A DNA stretch of 63,229 nucleotides from Lysobacter sp. yr284 (GTDB taxonomy: Bacteria; Pseudomonadota; Gammaproteobacteria; Xanthomonadales; Xanthomonadaceae), in NCBI RefSeq assembly GCF_900107375.1, contig NZ_FNPT01000002.1:119106-182334 (forward strand). Direction: 5' to 3'. Under the pieces are notes generated by a model that made no database searches, was not told where the DNA came from, and worked only from the letters and a program-made list of their open reading frames with translations. The translations under genes and the position numbers were made by a program. The first letter of the stretch is position 1. Each line of letters opens with the position of its first letter. Positions 30,931 to 40,389 of this stretch are shown here, piece by piece.

Positions 30931-31991
30931 GCGGCGGCGACGACAACGGCCTGGGCGAGCTGCCGCGCGCGCACGGCGCGCCGGCGCTGCGCGCGCGCAT
31001 CCGCAGCGCGCCGGAGGATTTCCGGGTCGAGGAGCTGCCGTCGTTCGCCGCCAGCGGCAGCGGCGAACACCTGCTGCTGACCGTGGAAAAGCGCGGCATG
31101 AACACCGCCTTCGCCGCCAAGCGGCTGGCGCAGTGGGCCGGGGTGGGCGAGGTCGCGATCGGCTACGCCGGGCTCAAGGACCGCCACGCGGTGACCGTGC
31201 AGCGCTTCAGCGTGCACCTGCCCAAGCGGGTGGCGCCGGAGTTGGCGGCGCTGGAAAGCGACGAGTTGCGCGTGCTCGAACATCACTGGCACGCCAAGAA
31301 GCTGCCGCGCGGCGCGCTCGCCGGCAACCGCTTCGTGCTGGCCTTGCGCGAGGTCGAAGGCGAGCGCGAGGCGATCGAACGGCGCCTGCAGGCGATCGCC
31401 GCCGACGGCGTGCCCAACTACTTCGGCGAACAGCGCTTCGGCCGCGACGGCGACAACGTCGCCAACGCGCTGGCGATGTTCGCCGGCCGCCGCGTCCGCC
31501 GCGAGCAGCGCAGCCTGCTGCTGTCGGCGGCGCGTTCGGAACTGTTCAACCGCGCCCTGGCCGCGCGCGTGGGCGACGGCAGTTGGGCCGGCCTGCGCGA
31601 TGGCGCCGGGCTCGACGGCGAGGTGTGGTCGCTGGCCGGCAGCCGCAGCGTGTTCGGGCCGGAAGCGTGGAGCCAGGCCCTGGCCGAGCGCTTGGCGCGC
31701 AGCGACATCCATCCCAGCGGCCCGCTGTGGGGCCGCGGCGAATTGCGCAGCGCCGGCGCGGTGCGCGCGCTGGAGCTGGCGGCCTTGCAGGACCAGCAGG
31801 CGCTGGCGCTGCGCGCGGGCCTGGAGGCGGCCGGCCTGGAGCAGGAGCGGCGCGCGCTGCGGCTGCGCGCGGAGTCGATGCAGTGGCGCTGGCTCGACGA
31901 CGGCGCGCTCGAACTCGGCTTCGTGTTGCCGGCCGGCGCCTACGCGACCGTGGTGCTGGCCGAACTGGGCCGGATCGACGGCGTGCGCTGA
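30927..31991 (+). CDS. truD: tRNA pseudouridine(13) synthase
   Basis: 354 residues. [11 protein letters not shown] (N-terminal motif), [34 protein letters not shown] with the catalytic Asp, [19 protein letters not shown] (TruD insertion-domain signature), and a C-terminal [16 protein letters not shown]. It isomerises U13 of tRNA-Glu. Translationally coupled to ispF, the common arrangement in gammaproteobacteria. The following 294 bp to the lipoprotein gene hold only a possible -10 (TATAAG near 32199). Confidence 0.94.
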   Translation: MSGGDDNGLGELPRAHGAPALRARIRSAPEDFRVEELPSFAASGSGEHLLLTVEKRGMNTAFAAKRLAQWAGVGEVAIGYAGLKDRHAVTVQRFSVHLPKRVAPELAALESDELRVLEHHWHAKKLPRGALAGNRFVLALREVEGEREAIERRLQAIAADGVPNYFGEQRFGRDGDNVANALAMFAGRRVRREQRSLLLSAARSELFNRALAARVGDGSWAGLRDGAGLDGEVWSLAGSRSVFGPEAWSQALAERLARSDIHPSGPLWGRGELRSAGAVRALELAALQDQQALALRAGLEAAGLEQERRALRLRAESMQWRWLDDGALELGFVLPAGAYATVVLAELGRIDGVR

Positions 31992-32285
31992 CGCCGATCC
32001 GGCGGGTGTCGCGGTCGCCGCTGCGCCGCCCGCGGACGCTCGGTTCTGCGGGCGGCGGCGGGCGTGGACCGCCGGGGCGGGGTTCCGGCCAGCGGGTTTC
32101 CCGTGCGTCCGCGCTTGCCCGGGATTGCGCATTCGCGCGCGCCGCGCGACCGCTCGTCGGGTGGTGAATGCCGGCACTGGCCCGCGCCGACCGGCGGCGT
32201 ATAAGCCGAATCGACAGCTGCGAAAACGCGGTTGCCGCCCGGCGCCGATCGCGCGTCCGGGTCCACACGTCAGGGAGCCGGAGCC

Positions 32286-32534
32286 ATGAACGCCTGCTTG
32301 CGTATTGCCGTCCTGTCGTTGTCCGTCCTGGGGCTGGCCGCCTGCGCCGGGACCCAGAGCAAGAGCGCCTATGTCGCGCCGGCCACGGTCGGCGCGCCGC
32401 AGTCCGCGGCGCTGACCCGCGACGAGGTGTATGTCGCCCAGGTCGAGCGCATCGCCCGTCGCCGCGGCATCGGCCTGGTCTGGGTCAACCCGCCGCCCAA
32501 GCGCGGAGCGGTGGTGGCCCAGGTCGGCCACTGA
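32286..32534 (+). CDS. Small lipoprotein
   Basis: 82 residues with a clear lipoprotein signal (CLRIAVLSLSVLGLAAC-AGTQ). The mature part of about 60 residues contains DEVYVAQVERIARRRGIGLVWVNPPPKR, a short conserved-looking basic region. No family function is known. CAGGGAGCC upstream of the ATG can act as ribosome binding site. It is convergent with the Smr gene, with 27 bp between their ends. Confidence 0.7.
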   Translation: MNACLRIAVLSLSVLGLAACAGTQSKSAYVAPATVGAPQSAALTRDEVYVAQVERIARRRGIGLVWVNPPPKRGAVVAQVGH

Positions 32535-32561
32535 GCGCAGCGCGCGCCGCAGCGCCGTCGC

Positions 32562-33146
32562 TCAGCGCCGGCGTTGCGGCCGCGCCAGCAACACCACCAC
32601 CGCGCCGGTGCCGCCCTGCGCGGGCGGCGCGGAATGGAAGGCCAGCACGTCCGCGCGCTGGCGCAGCATCCGGTCGACCAGGTTCTTGAGCACCGGCAGC
32701 CCGCGGCTGTCGAGGAAGTCGTTGCCGCCGCCGCGGCCCTTGCCGTGGATGATGCGCACGCAGCCCAGTTCGTGGTTGCGCGCATCGTTGAGGAAGGCGC
32801 GCAGCAGCGATTCGGCCTCGCGCACGGGGCTGCCGTGCAGGTCGAGCTCTTCCTGCGCCGAAATCTCGCCGCGGCGCAACCGCGCGAACACCTTCGGCGG
32901 CAGTTCGTCGCGGCGATAGCTCAGCGCATCGCCGGCCTCCAGCAATTGTTCGTCCAGGGCGTGGCGGAATTCCTCGCGCGCCAGCGCCTCGTCGCGCTCG
33001 GCCATGCGCGGGCGCGGGCGCGGCTTGGGCGCGGCCGGCGGCAGCGCGGCCTCGGGCAGGCGGCGGACCTCGCCGATGGCGGCGCGGAACAGCGCCGCAT
33101 CGTCGTCGTCGCCGGCGTCTTCGGGGCGGTCGGGGTGGGACGTCAT
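32562..33146 (-). CDS. Smr-domain protein (SmrA/MutS2-type small nuclease)
   Basis: 194 residues. The C-terminal half is an Smr domain: EELDLHGSPVREAESLLRAF (LDLHG motif), VRIIHGKGRGGG (HGKG motif) and a final VVVLLARP. The N-terminal half is Asp-rich and proline/basic, linker-like. Smr domains are found in DNA nickases and ribosome-rescue endonucleases; stand-alone SmrA-type proteins remain poorly defined. An in-frame upstream extension to 33557 is not supported by any motif. Confidence 0.85.
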   Translation of the reverse strand: MTSHPDRPEDAGDDDDAALFRAAIGEVRRLPEAALPPAAPKPRPRPRMAERDEALAREEFRHALDEQLLEAGDALSYRRDELPPKVFARLRRGEISAQEELDLHGSPVREAESLLRAFLNDARNHELGCVRIIHGKGRGGGNDFLDSRGLPVLKNLVDRMLRQRADVLAFHSAPPAQGGTGAVVVLLARPQRRR

Positions 33147-33375
33147 CGGCACAGGATAATCGCCGCGCAGCGAAGGCGCCGCGCGGGGATCGGGGAAAAA
33201 GAAAGCCCCGGCCCTTCCATGGGACTTGCGGCCCGTCGGTATCGGGCCGTCACCGGGGAAACACGGAATGAGAAGCGCGGCACGCGCTGCGCTGTCCCCT
33301 CGCGCCGTCGGCGCGCAGTCGAGGGTGCCGCGAACGCGTAGTTCATCACGCTTGGCGCGATGGGCGAGGGCGGTC

Positions 33376-33391
33376 CTGTCAGAAGTGACAG
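33376..33391. promoter_or_regulatory. Lux-box-like palindrome near the LuxR solo
   Basis: CTGTCAGAAGTGACAG is a perfect inverted repeat (6-bp arms, 4-nt centre) with the CT-N12-AG layout of LuxR-family boxes. It lies in the 444-bp gap 33147-33590, about 230 bp upstream of the Smr gene and 200 bp past the end of the luxR gene. The gap also holds a hairpin CGGCCCG / CGGGCCG at 33229-33249, enclosed by CCCCGG (33206-33211) and CCGGGG (33252-33257). No gene is supported in the gap. Confidence 0.45.
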
Positions 33392-33590
33392 TCGCACGAG
33401 CGCGGCGAAAGACGCGGCGAAAGGCCCAGGCCGAATGGATTGCGGCGCGCCCCGCAACGAGGGCCGTCGAGGTGCGGCAGGGCGTCGGCGGCGCGGACGT
33501 TGCGCGGCGTGCCGCACCTCGCCCGCGCAGACGGCGGCGAACCGGCCGATTCGGCAAAGCCCGCGCCGGCCGCCGCGGCGCGCCGCGCGG

Positions 33591-34331
33591 CTACAGCGCG
33601 ATCAACCCCAGCGCGACCGCGCGCGCGCAGGCCGCGCGCCGGCCCTTGACCCCGAGCTTGCGCGCCACCTGCTGCAGGTGGAAGTTCACCGTGCGCTCGC
33701 TGATCTGCAGGATCATCGAGATCTCCCACGAGGTCTTGCCCACCGCCGACCAGCGCAGCACCTCGCATTCGCGTTCGCTGAGCTTGGGCGCGTGGCGCGG
33801 CCGGCGCAGCAGCCGGTCCATCGCCGCGTGCATGCAGCTGACGAAATACACCGCCTGGCCCAGGGTCGGCACCAGTTCGCGCGGATCGGCCAGGGCGTTG
33901 ACGGTGAAGGTGGTGAACGACCACTGCGTGCCCGGCGACCAGCTCGGCACGGTGATGCCGCCGTGCAGGCCGAATTCGCCGGCCGCCATCAGGGTGCGGC
34001 GGCCGATCTGGTACAGCTGCGGGCGCGGCTCCCAAGTGGTGCGGCCGCGCGAATTCCAGGCCACCGCCGGCAACCCCTCGCGCGAGAGGGTGATGCGCGG
34101 GTCGCTGCGCTCGGCGTCGGACGCGGCCAGCGCCGGGTAGGTCTTCGACCAGTCGCTGTCGAAGTCCTCGAAGAACACGAAATCCGAACCGCCCGGCAGC
34201 GGTTCGCGCAGCTTGGTCGCGTAGCCGTGGTTGTGGAAGCCGACCGCGCGGGAAAAGGCCGAGGTCACTGACTTGACCTCGTCCAGCGTCGCGGCGCGCA
34301 GCACTCGATCGATATGGTCCCAATACTCCAT
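33591..34331 (-). CDS. LuxR-family solo with intact acyl-homoserine-lactone pocket
   Basis: 246 residues from ATG 34331; a GTG 15 bases earlier is possible. The N-terminal autoinducer-binding domain keeps every hallmark residue: Trp61 and Tyr65 in DWSKTY, Asp77-Pro78 in SDPRI, Trp92 in AVAWNS and Gly121 in EFGLHGG. The C-terminal GerE helix-turn-helix reads [25 protein letters not shown] and [18 protein letters not shown]. No luxI synthase is present in the window, so it is a solo, perhaps sensing signals from other bacteria. Lysobacter enzymogenes has a LuxR solo, LesR, that affects antibiotic production; whether this is LesR cannot be told here. Confidence 0.9.
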   Translation of the reverse strand: MEYWDHIDRVLRAATLDEVKSVTSAFSRAVGFHNHGYATKLREPLPGGSDFVFFEDFDSDWSKTYPALAASDAERSDPRITLSREGLPAVAWNSRGRTTWEPRPQLYQIGRRTLMAAGEFGLHGGITVPSWSPGTQWSFTTFTVNALADPRELVPTLGQAVYFVSCMHAAMDRLLRRPRHAPKLSERECEVLRWSAVGKTSWEISMILQISERTVNFHLQQVARKLGVKGRRAACARAVALGLIAL

Positions 34332-34582
34332 GCCGTGCCTGATCACCTGCGTTCCGGCGGGTTCGAGCCATCATACATACGCACGCCGCGTGCCGCCGAT
34401 CTCAGATCGCAACCGGGCCGCAGCGCACCTTCCGGCTGCGCATGGCGAGCCGCCGCGCCGCCCCGAAACGCGCGCCAGGCAAGGCCGCAGGCCGTTTGTA
34501 ACGCGGCCGCGCGGGAAGCCCGCGGCCCTATCGGGTATCATCCCGGGCTCCCCCACGTCTGTCTTTCCGTCAGCGGAGTCTC

Positions 34583-35377
34583 ATGCGCGTATTGGTCAGC
34601 AACGACGACGGCGTCGACGCGCCCGGCATCCGCATCCTCGCCCAGGGGCTGCGCGAGGCCGGACACGAAGTGCTGGTGGTCGCGCCCGACCGCGACCGCT
34701 CCGGCGCGAGCAATTCGCTGACCCTGGACATGCCGGTGCGGGTCGCCCGCCTGGACGAGACGACGTGGCGGGTCTACGGCACCCCGACCGACTGCGTGCA
34801 CGTGGCCCTGGCCGGCATGCTCGAGCTGGAGCCCGATATCGTCGTCTCCGGCATCAACACCACCGCCAACATGGGCGACGACGTGATCTATTCGGGCACC
34901 GTCGCCGCGGCGATGGAAGGCCGCTTCCTCGGCCTGCCGGCGGTGGCGATGTCGCTGGCCGCGGCCGACCACGACGGCCGCCATTACGAAACCGCGGCGC
35001 GCGCGGCGGTGGAGATCATCGCCCGCCTGCGCACCGATCCGCTGCCGGCCGACACCATCCTCAACGTCAACGTGCCCGACCTGGCGTGGGACGAGATCGC
35101 CGGCTTCGAGGTCACCCGCCTGGGCAACCGCCACCGCGCCGAGGCCTGCATCCCGCAGCGCGACCCGCGCGGGCGCCAGTGGTGGTGGATCGGCCCGGCC
35201 GGCGCCGAGGCCGACGCCGGCGCCGGCACCGATTTCCACGCTGTGCGCACCGGCAACATCTCGATCACCCCGATCCACGTCGACCTGACCCGCTATCAGG
35301 CGCTGGACCAGGTCGCCAGCTGGGTCGGCGGCCTGGCCGCGTCGCTGGACGCGCCCACGCCGGAGCGCGCGGCATGA
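34583..35377 (+). CDS. surE: 5'/3'-nucleotidase SurE
   Basis: 264 residues. [16 protein letters not shown] (metal Asp-Asp), [30 protein letters not shown] and [26 protein letters not shown] are complete SurE motifs. It dephosphorylates nucleoside monophosphates and short polyphosphates and is a stationary-phase survival factor. It heads the conserved surE-pcm-yqaA-nlpD operon. An inverted repeat GGCCGCGCGGG/CCCGCGGCC lies in the 5' region near 34504-34527. Confidence 0.96.
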   Translation: MRVLVSNDDGVDAPGIRILAQGLREAGHEVLVVAPDRDRSGASNSLTLDMPVRVARLDETTWRVYGTPTDCVHVALAGMLELEPDIVVSGINTTANMGDDVIYSGTVAAAMEGRFLGLPAVAMSLAAADHDGRHYETAARAAVEIIARLRTDPLPADTILNVNVPDLAWDEIAGFEVTRLGNRHRAEACIPQRDPRGRQWWWIGPAGAEADAGAGTDFHAVRTGNISITPIHVDLTRYQALDQVASWVGGLAASLDAPTPERAA

Positions 35378-36054
35378 TCCAGCGCATGCGCCTGCAGCCG
35401 GAGGCCATCGGCAGCGGCCTGACCTCGCAGCGCGTGCGCGACCGCCTGGTCGAGCGCCTGCGCGAGGCCGGCATCCGCGACGAGCGCGTGCTCAACGCGA
35501 TCCGCACCGTGCCGCGCCACCTGTTCGTCGACGAAGCGCTGGCGATGCGCGCCTACGAGGACACCGCGCTGCCGATCGGCCATAACCAGACCATCTCCCA
35601 GCCGTGGGTGGTGGCGCGCATGACCGAGGCGCTGTTCGAGGACGGCCCGCCGGCCAAGGTGCTGGAGATCGGCACCGGCTCGGGCTACCAGGCCGCGATC
35701 CTGGCCGCGCTGGGGCTGGAAGTGCACACCGTCGAGCGCATCGGCGAACTGCTGCGCACCGCGCGCAAGCGCTTCCGCCAGCTCGGCCTGAATGTGCGCA
35801 GCAAGCACGACGACGGCCGCATCGGCTGGCCGGAGAACGGCCCGTTCGACGCGATCATCGTCACCGCCGCGGCGCCGGCGCTGGTCGATGCGCTGACCGA
35901 GCAGCTCGCGCCCGGCGGCACCCTGGTCGCGCCGGTCGGCGCCGCCTCGTCGCAGTCGTTGCTCAAGCTGCGCAAGGACGCGGACGGCAACGTCGCCCAA
36001 ACCACGCTCGCGCCGGTGGTGTTCGTGCCGCTGCTGTCGGGCATGATCGACTGA
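35374..36054 (+). CDS. pcm: Protein-L-isoaspartate O-methyltransferase
   Basis: 226 residues; ATG overlaps the surE stop (ATGA). [35 protein letters not shown], the SAM loop [30 protein letters not shown] and [12 protein letters not shown] are PCMT signatures. It methylates isoaspartyl residues so they can revert to aspartate, repairing aged proteins. Coupling with surE is the classical arrangement. Confidence 0.96.
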   Translation: MIQRMRLQPEAIGSGLTSQRVRDRLVERLREAGIRDERVLNAIRTVPRHLFVDEALAMRAYEDTALPIGHNQTISQPWVVARMTEALFEDGPPAKVLEIGTGSGYQAAILAALGLEVHTVERIGELLRTARKRFRQLGLNVRSKHDDGRIGWPENGPFDAIIVTAAAPALVDALTEQLAPGGTLVAPVGAASSQSLLKLRKDADGNVAQTTLAPVVFVPLLSGMID

Positions 36055-36127
36055 CCCCTGCGGCGGCCGTGAGGCCGCCCGCGCCCCTCCAGCGGCCTGG
36101 CGGCCGCGTCTTCGGCCGACCTTGCGC

Positions 36128-36745
36128 ATGGCATTGAAAATCTTCGGACCGCTCTACGAGCGCACCATCTCCTGGGCCCGCCATCGCCACGCCCCGGCGT
36201 ACCTGACCGGGCTGAGCTTCGTCGAGGCGATCATCTTCCCGATCATGCCCGAGGTGATGCTGGCGCCGATGTCGGTGGCCCAGCCCAAGCGCGCGTTCTG
36301 GTTCGCGACCTTGAGCATCGTCGGCTCGATGCTCGGCGCCCTGGTCGGCTACGCGCTCGGCCACTACGCCTTCGAAGCGCTCAAGCCGATGTTCGCCGCG
36401 CTCGGCATGCTGCCCTCGATCGAGGCCGGCATCGCCACGGTCCAGGCCAAGATGGTCGAGTCGCCGTGGGCGGTGTTCACCTTCCTGGTGCTCGGCGGCT
36501 TCATGCCGATCCCGATGAAGGTGTTCACCTGGGCGTCGGGCATCGTCGGCGTGCCTATGCTGCAATACCTGCCCAGCATGTTCATCGGCCGGGCCAAGCG
36601 GGTGTACCTGCTGGCGCTGGCGATCCGCATCGGCGGCGAACGCGCCGAAGCGGCGTTGCGCCGCTACATCGAGCCGATCGGCTGGATCGCCACCGCCGTG
36701 GTGGCGGTCGCGATCGCCGTGCTGGTCTGGCATTCACAGCGCTGA
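36128..36745 (+). CDS. YqaA-family DedA/SNARE-associated membrane protein
   Basis: 205 residues. YLTGLSFVEAIIFPIMPEVMLAPM is the family opening; LVGYALGHYAFEALKPM and FLVLGGFMPIPMKVFTWASGIV follow, with several hydrophobic helices. Members of the DedA superfamily help move or flip lipid carriers and maintain envelope integrity; YqaA's own substrate is unknown. A TTG two codons upstream is an alternative start. It sits between pcm and nlpD as in related genomes. Confidence 0.88.
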   Translation: MALKIFGPLYERTISWARHRHAPAYLTGLSFVEAIIFPIMPEVMLAPMSVAQPKRAFWFATLSIVGSMLGALVGYALGHYAFEALKPMFAALGMLPSIEAGIATVQAKMVESPWAVFTFLVLGGFMPIPMKVFTWASGIVGVPMLQYLPSMFIGRAKRVYLLALAIRIGGERAEAALRRYIEPIGWIATAVVAVAIAVLVWHSQR

Positions 36746-36860
36746 GGCGCGCGTCCGGCGACACTGGCGCACATCACCGCGGGACGGCGGGCCTCCACGG
36801 CCGGCCGGATCGAGACAGCGACACCACGCGCCCGGCGAGCGGCGCGGCAAGAGGACGATC

Positions 36861-37643
36861 ATGAGCGAGACGAACCGAACCCCGACCCTGGCGATGGCCG
36901 CCTGCCTGCTGGCCACGCTCGCCCTGATCGGTTGTTCGAGTTCGGTCGTGCGCGAACCCTCGCGCGGCGGTTCGCGCGGCGGCCGCCCGGCGACGCCGGC
37001 GCAGCGCCCCTCGGTGGCCAAGCCCGGCGCGACCGTGGTCGTGCAGCGCGGCGAAGGCCTGTACCGGATCGCCGCCAACAACGGCATCCAGATGGCCGAC
37101 CTGGCCGCCTGGAACGGCCTGTCGCCGCCGTACAGCCTGTATCCGGGCCAGCGCCTGAAGCTGTATCCGCCGGGGCGCGGTTCCTCGTCCTCGGGCGGTT
37201 CGTCTTCCGGCGGCTCCAGCGGCACGCGTCCCAGCGCGCCTGCGCCCGCACCGGCCGCGCCGATCGACAGCGGCATCCGCTGGCGCTGGCCGGCCGACGG
37301 CCCGTTGCTGGGCCGCTACGTCGCCAACGAGCCGACCAAGCAGGGCGTCGACATCGGCGGCGCGCCGGGTTCGCCGGTGCGCGCGGCCGCCGACGGCGTG
37401 GTGGTGTATTCCGGCACCGGCCTGGTCGGCTACGGCGAGCTGATCATCGTCAAGCACAACGAACAGTGGCTGTCGGCGTACGGCCACAACCGCAAGCGTC
37501 TGGTCAACGAAGGCCAGCTGGTGAAGTCCGGCCAGCAGATCGCCGAGATGGGCCGCAGCGGCGCCGCGCGCGAGCAGCTGCACTTCGAGGTGCGCTACAA
37601 CGCCAAGCCGGTGGATCCGTTGTTGTACCTGCCGGCGAAGTAA
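36861..37643 (+). CDS. nlpD: NlpD-type lipoprotein with LysM and LytM domains
   Basis: 260 residues. Lipoprotein signal ends LATLALIGC-SSS. LysM (VVVQRGEGLYRIAANNGIQMADLAAWNGL...YPGQRLKLYP) binds peptidoglycan; a Ser/Gly/Pro linker follows; the M23/LytM domain begins WRWPADGPLLGRYVANEPTKQGVDIGGAPGSPVRAAADG and ends QLHFEVRYNAKPVDPLLYLP. Where active M23 enzymes have HxGxD, this has QGVDIG, so a catalytic His is missing: it is a degenerate, amidase-activating LytM factor as expected for NlpD (activator of AmiC). It closes the surE-pcm-yqaA cluster. Confidence 0.94.
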   Translation: MSETNRTPTLAMAACLLATLALIGCSSSVVREPSRGGSRGGRPATPAQRPSVAKPGATVVVQRGEGLYRIAANNGIQMADLAAWNGLSPPYSLYPGQRLKLYPPGRGSSSSGGSSSGGSSGTRPSAPAPAPAAPIDSGIRWRWPADGPLLGRYVANEPTKQGVDIGGAPGSPVRAAADGVVVYSGTGLVGYGELIIVKHNEQWLSAYGHNRKRLVNEGQLVKSGQQIAEMGRSGAAREQLHFEVRYNAKPVDPLLYLPAK

Positions 37644-37671
37644 CCGGCGCGGATCGCGCCGGCGCGGCGAA

Positions 37672-37980
37672 ATGACGGACAAGCCTGTGGATTTCGCGAC
37701 ATTGAAGGCGGCCTGGCCGTGGACCGGGATCGTCGGTTGTCCGGGCCGGTTCGTGCTCAAGGACGCCCGCCTCGCGTTGACGCCCGCGGACCTGCTCGGC
37801 CCCGATGTGCCGGTATCCGAACACCGTAGTCCATCGGCGCGCGATGTCGTGCTGGTCGCGCGATGGGCCGATGGCGGGCTGATCTCCTATCGCCGTCCCG
37901 ACGGCGGCTGCCTGCACACGCTCAATACGCCCGAAGGCCTGGCGCGCAAGCTCGCGCAGCTGGGGATCGCGCCGGCATAG
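37672..37980 (+). CDS. Small protein of unknown function downstream of nlpD
   Basis: 102 residues, cytoplasmic, no signal or membrane helix. Features: DFATLKAAWPWTGIVGCPGRFVLK near the start, SARDVVLVARWADGGLISYRRPDGGCLHTLNTPEGLARKLAQLG at the end. A role cannot be assigned. It begins 29 bp after nlpD and may be the last gene of that operon. Confidence 0.6.
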   Translation: MTDKPVDFATLKAAWPWTGIVGCPGRFVLKDARLALTPADLLGPDVPVSEHRSPSARDVVLVARWADGGLISYRRPDGGCLHTLNTPEGLARKLAQLGIAPA

Positions 37981-38131
37981 CCGCTGCGGCGATTGCGCCG
38001 TTTTCGCCGGATCGCGCGCCGCCGCATCCCGGCGGCCGGATGACCGCGTCGGCACCGTCGTGCATGATGCCGGCCAGATGCGGCGCACCTGCGCGCCGCC
38101 GACGCGCAAGGCAAGGACGGGGATCGTCGAC

Positions 38132-38689
38132 ATGGCGGCAGCGGCCAGCGCAGCGAAAACCGAACCGCTCAGCGAATGCGAGCGCAGCCGGCTCGCGGCG
38201 CGCAAGACGGGGGGGTGCGGTTTGATCGCAATGCTCGCGGGCGTGGCCTTGCTCGTCGTGGTCCTTCCCGTCGTCTTAATCGCCATGGAACCCGCAGGCT
38301 TGAGTTGGGGCGCGGCCGGGGCGATCGCTTTTTTCGTCGTCTGCGGCCTGGGCTTGACCGCGTTGGTGACGGCCAACGCCGACGGCCGGGTCGAAGCCGA
38401 CGCCGCTGCGGGAATCAAGCTGATCGTCACCGGGCGGATCGTGCAGATGCCCACCGATTCCTCCGATGGCGGGCCGCCGTACCGTTACCTGTGGGTGGCG
38501 ATCGATGGTGGGCCGTCGCGGCCGCTGATTTTCCACGTGGACGAGGCCGTGTACGGCTCGGTCCGCACCGACGACGCGGTTCGGATCGCCTATGTCCCGA
38601 ACAGCAAGACCCTCATCGAGTTGCGCACGGCCGGGTACGCGTACTCCATCTGCGATAAGGGCGAGGCGGAGGAAAAGCGGCCGGCATAG
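38132..38689 (+). CDS. Two-helix membrane protein with a C-terminal beta-rich domain (paralogue of 38750-39334)
   Basis: 185 residues. Two membrane helices (LIAMLAGVALLVVVLPVVLI and GAIAFFVVCGLGLTALVTAN) precede a cytoplasmic or periplasmic domain of about 105 residues: DAAAGIKLIVTGRIVQMP, PYRYLWVAIDGGPSRPLIFHVD, VRTDDAVRIAYVPNSKTLIELR. The same blocks, in the same order, occur in the convergent gene at 38750-39334. No known family was recognised. Codon use is less GC-rich than the core genes. It follows nlpD and the 102-residue gene. Confidence 0.6.
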   Translation: MAAAASAAKTEPLSECERSRLAARKTGGCGLIAMLAGVALLVVVLPVVLIAMEPAGLSWGAAGAIAFFVVCGLGLTALVTANADGRVEADAAAGIKLIVTGRIVQMPTDSSDGGPPYRYLWVAIDGGPSRPLIFHVDEAVYGSVRTDDAVRIAYVPNSKTLIELRTAGYAYSICDKGEAEEKRPA

Positions 38690-38749
38690 CGGCCCCGGCC
38701 GGAGTCGCAACGGTCCGGCGCGGCGCCGCGCCGATGCGGATCGCGGCGC

Positions 38750-39334
38750 TCACGGCGGCGGCGGATGCACGTCGTACTGCCGGTTGACCGCGACGTAGTC
38801 GTATTCGCCCTGGACCAGGTTCAACAGCCGCAACGCCTTGGGCGCATAGGCGATGCGCACGCGCCGGTCGGTGCGCACGGCCTGGTAGCAATGCCACGGC
38901 ACCGAGAACCGCGTCGGCAGTTCGGGGTCGTCGTCGTCGAGGGCGATGTACAGGCAGTAGATCGGCGGCCAGCTTTCGCCGTCGTCGCGTTCCATCACGC
39001 CGGTGAGCACGCCTTCGCGCCAGAGCTTGATCCCGGCGGCGAGGTCGTCGCGCAGGTTGGATTGATCCAGCGATTCGCTCCACGCGAGCAAGGCCATGAA
39101 GCCGATCGCCGCGCAGATGCCGGCGATCGCCCAGACATTGCGGAAATCCGGATCGAAGACGATCGCGGGCACGAAGCAGGCCGCCCCCAGCGCGACGCAC
39201 GACCACAGCGTCCGCGGCGCTCCGCGCGATTGTTTGGCGCGCAGGAAATCGCGTTCGCGCGTATCCAGCGCTTGCGCGCCTTCGGCGGCGAGGGCAGGAG
39301 CGGCGGCGTCGGTTGCGGTGCGGTCCTGGGTCAT
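38750..39334 (-). CDS. Two-helix membrane protein, paralogue of 38132-38689
   Basis: 194 residues. An acidic/basic 40-residue head, then two helices (WSCVALGAACFVPAIVF and VWAIAGICAAIGFMALLAWS), then LAAGIKLWREGVLTGVM, WPPIYCLYIALDDDDPELP, VRTDRRVRIAYAPKALRLLNLV. Alignment by eye with 38132-38689 gives AGIKL...G, PxYxxLxxAxD, VRTDxxVRIAYxPxxxxLxxL, so the two are an old inverted duplicate pair. Function unknown. The start is ATG 39334. Confidence 0.6.
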   Translation of the reverse strand: MTQDRTATDAAAPALAAEGAQALDTRERDFLRAKQSRGAPRTLWSCVALGAACFVPAIVFDPDFRNVWAIAGICAAIGFMALLAWSESLDQSNLRDDLAAGIKLWREGVLTGVMERDDGESWPPIYCLYIALDDDDPELPTRFSVPWHCYQAVRTDRRVRIAYAPKALRLLNLVQGEYDYVAVNRQYDVHPPPP

Positions 39335-39381
39335 GCGCCACCTTGCGCGGGCGATCGCGGCGGTCGGCCGCGTCGGCGCCG

Positions 39382-40014
39382 TTATAACGCCGCGGCCGGG
39401 CCGGCGCCAACCGCGGCCGGGCGCAGGCAGGGCGAGGTCTTGCGGGTGTAGTCGCCGCCCCAGGTGCGCAGGCCGGCGGTGTCCACGTGCAGGCGGCGGC
39501 GGTCGTAGAAACCCAGGCCGAAGCCGGTGGCGGGGCCGCGCCGGCGCCAGAACGCGCACAGCCTGGCGCCGTCGGTGTCGGCGGCCAGTTCCAGGTCGTA
39601 GGCGCCGCCGGCCATATGGCGGCTCTGGCGGCTGCCGCCTTCGCAGCGGTTGAAGTCGGGCGCGCGGTAGCCCGAGACGATGCGCGCGCCGTCGATCAGC
39701 CCGGCCGCGCGTAGTTCGGCCAGCAGGCGCAGGCTCGCCACGCTTTGCGGCCACGACGCGCGCGGCGGCAGGGCGAACTCGTCGGCGCCGCACCCACGCC
39801 AGTTGCGCCCGCTGCGCAACTGCTGCGAAAGCGGCGCGGCCGCAGCGACGCCTTGGCGGGCGAGGTAGTCGGTGTAGGCGCGGACCGCTTCGTCGCGCCC
39901 GTCGCCGCGCCAGCGCGCGAAGCGCTGCTCGGGCGTGTCCGCCGCGCAGCCGGCCAGCAGCAATGCCGCGGCGCCGGTCTTGAACAGGGTTGAGACGCCG
40001 GCCGGCGCCCGCAC
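39382..40014 (-). CDS. M15-like D-Ala-D-Ala peptidase-fold lipoprotein
   Basis: 210 residues from a GTG that directly follows the upstream TGA. Lipobox LLAGC after a short signal. The C-terminal part reads IVSGYRAPDFNRCEGGSRQSRHMAGGAYDLELA (SGYR, SxH...D zinc-site pattern) and later RRLHVDTAGLRTWG (H-x-D), the M15/YcbK carboxypeptidase motifs. It should act on peptidoglycan stem peptides in the periplasm, or bind them. It lies directly downstream of an Mth938-like gene on the same strand. Confidence 0.78.
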   Translation of the reverse strand: MRAPAGVSTLFKTGAAALLLAGCAADTPEQRFARWRGDGRDEAVRAYTDYLARQGVAAAAPLSQQLRSGRNWRGCGADEFALPPRASWPQSVASLRLLAELRAAGLIDGARIVSGYRAPDFNRCEGGSRQSRHMAGGAYDLELAADTDGARLCAFWRRRGPATGFGLGFYDRRRLHVDTAGLRTWGGDYTRKTSPCLRPAAVGAGPAAAL

Positions 40015-40389
40015 TCAGGCGCCCAGCACGAACCCGGCGACCACGCGCCGGCCTTCGCCGGCGAGCACGTTGAAGGTGCGCGCGGCGGCCGCGTTGGTCA
40101 TCGATTCCAGCCCGACCTTGCGGCCCAGGCACGCGGCCAGGGTCGCCGCCGGCGGGAACGCCTGGGTGGCGCCGCAGCCGAGCACGATCAGCTCCGGCTG
40201 CAGCGCGAACAGCGGTTCCAGGTCGGCCAGGGCCAGGACGCGCACGTCGGCGACCGGCCAGTCCTGGATCAACGTATTGGGCGCCAGGATGAAGCTGCGC
40301 TCCAGCCGGCGGTCGTTGACCAGGGCCGCGCGGCCATCGGCGCCGCGCAGGAAGAACTCGTGGTCGGGGCGTTCCAGGGTCAGTTGCAT
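40015..40389 (-). CDS. Mth938-like (DUF498) domain protein
   Basis: 124 residues. SFILAPNTLIQDWPV, LIVLGCGATQAFPP and GLESMTNAAAARTFNVLAGEGRRVVAGFVL are the Mth938/NDUFAF3-like pattern. In eukaryotes the relative assists respiratory complex I assembly; the bacterial role is uncertain. Its stop (TGA) abuts the GTG of the M15-like lipoprotein gene, so the pair is co-translated. Confidence 0.82.
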   Translation of the reverse strand: MQLTLERPDHEFFLRGADGRAALVNDRRLERSFILAPNTLIQDWPVADVRVLALADLEPLFALQPELIVLGCGATQAFPPAATLAACLGRKVGLESMTNAAAARTFNVLAGEGRRVVAGFVLGA

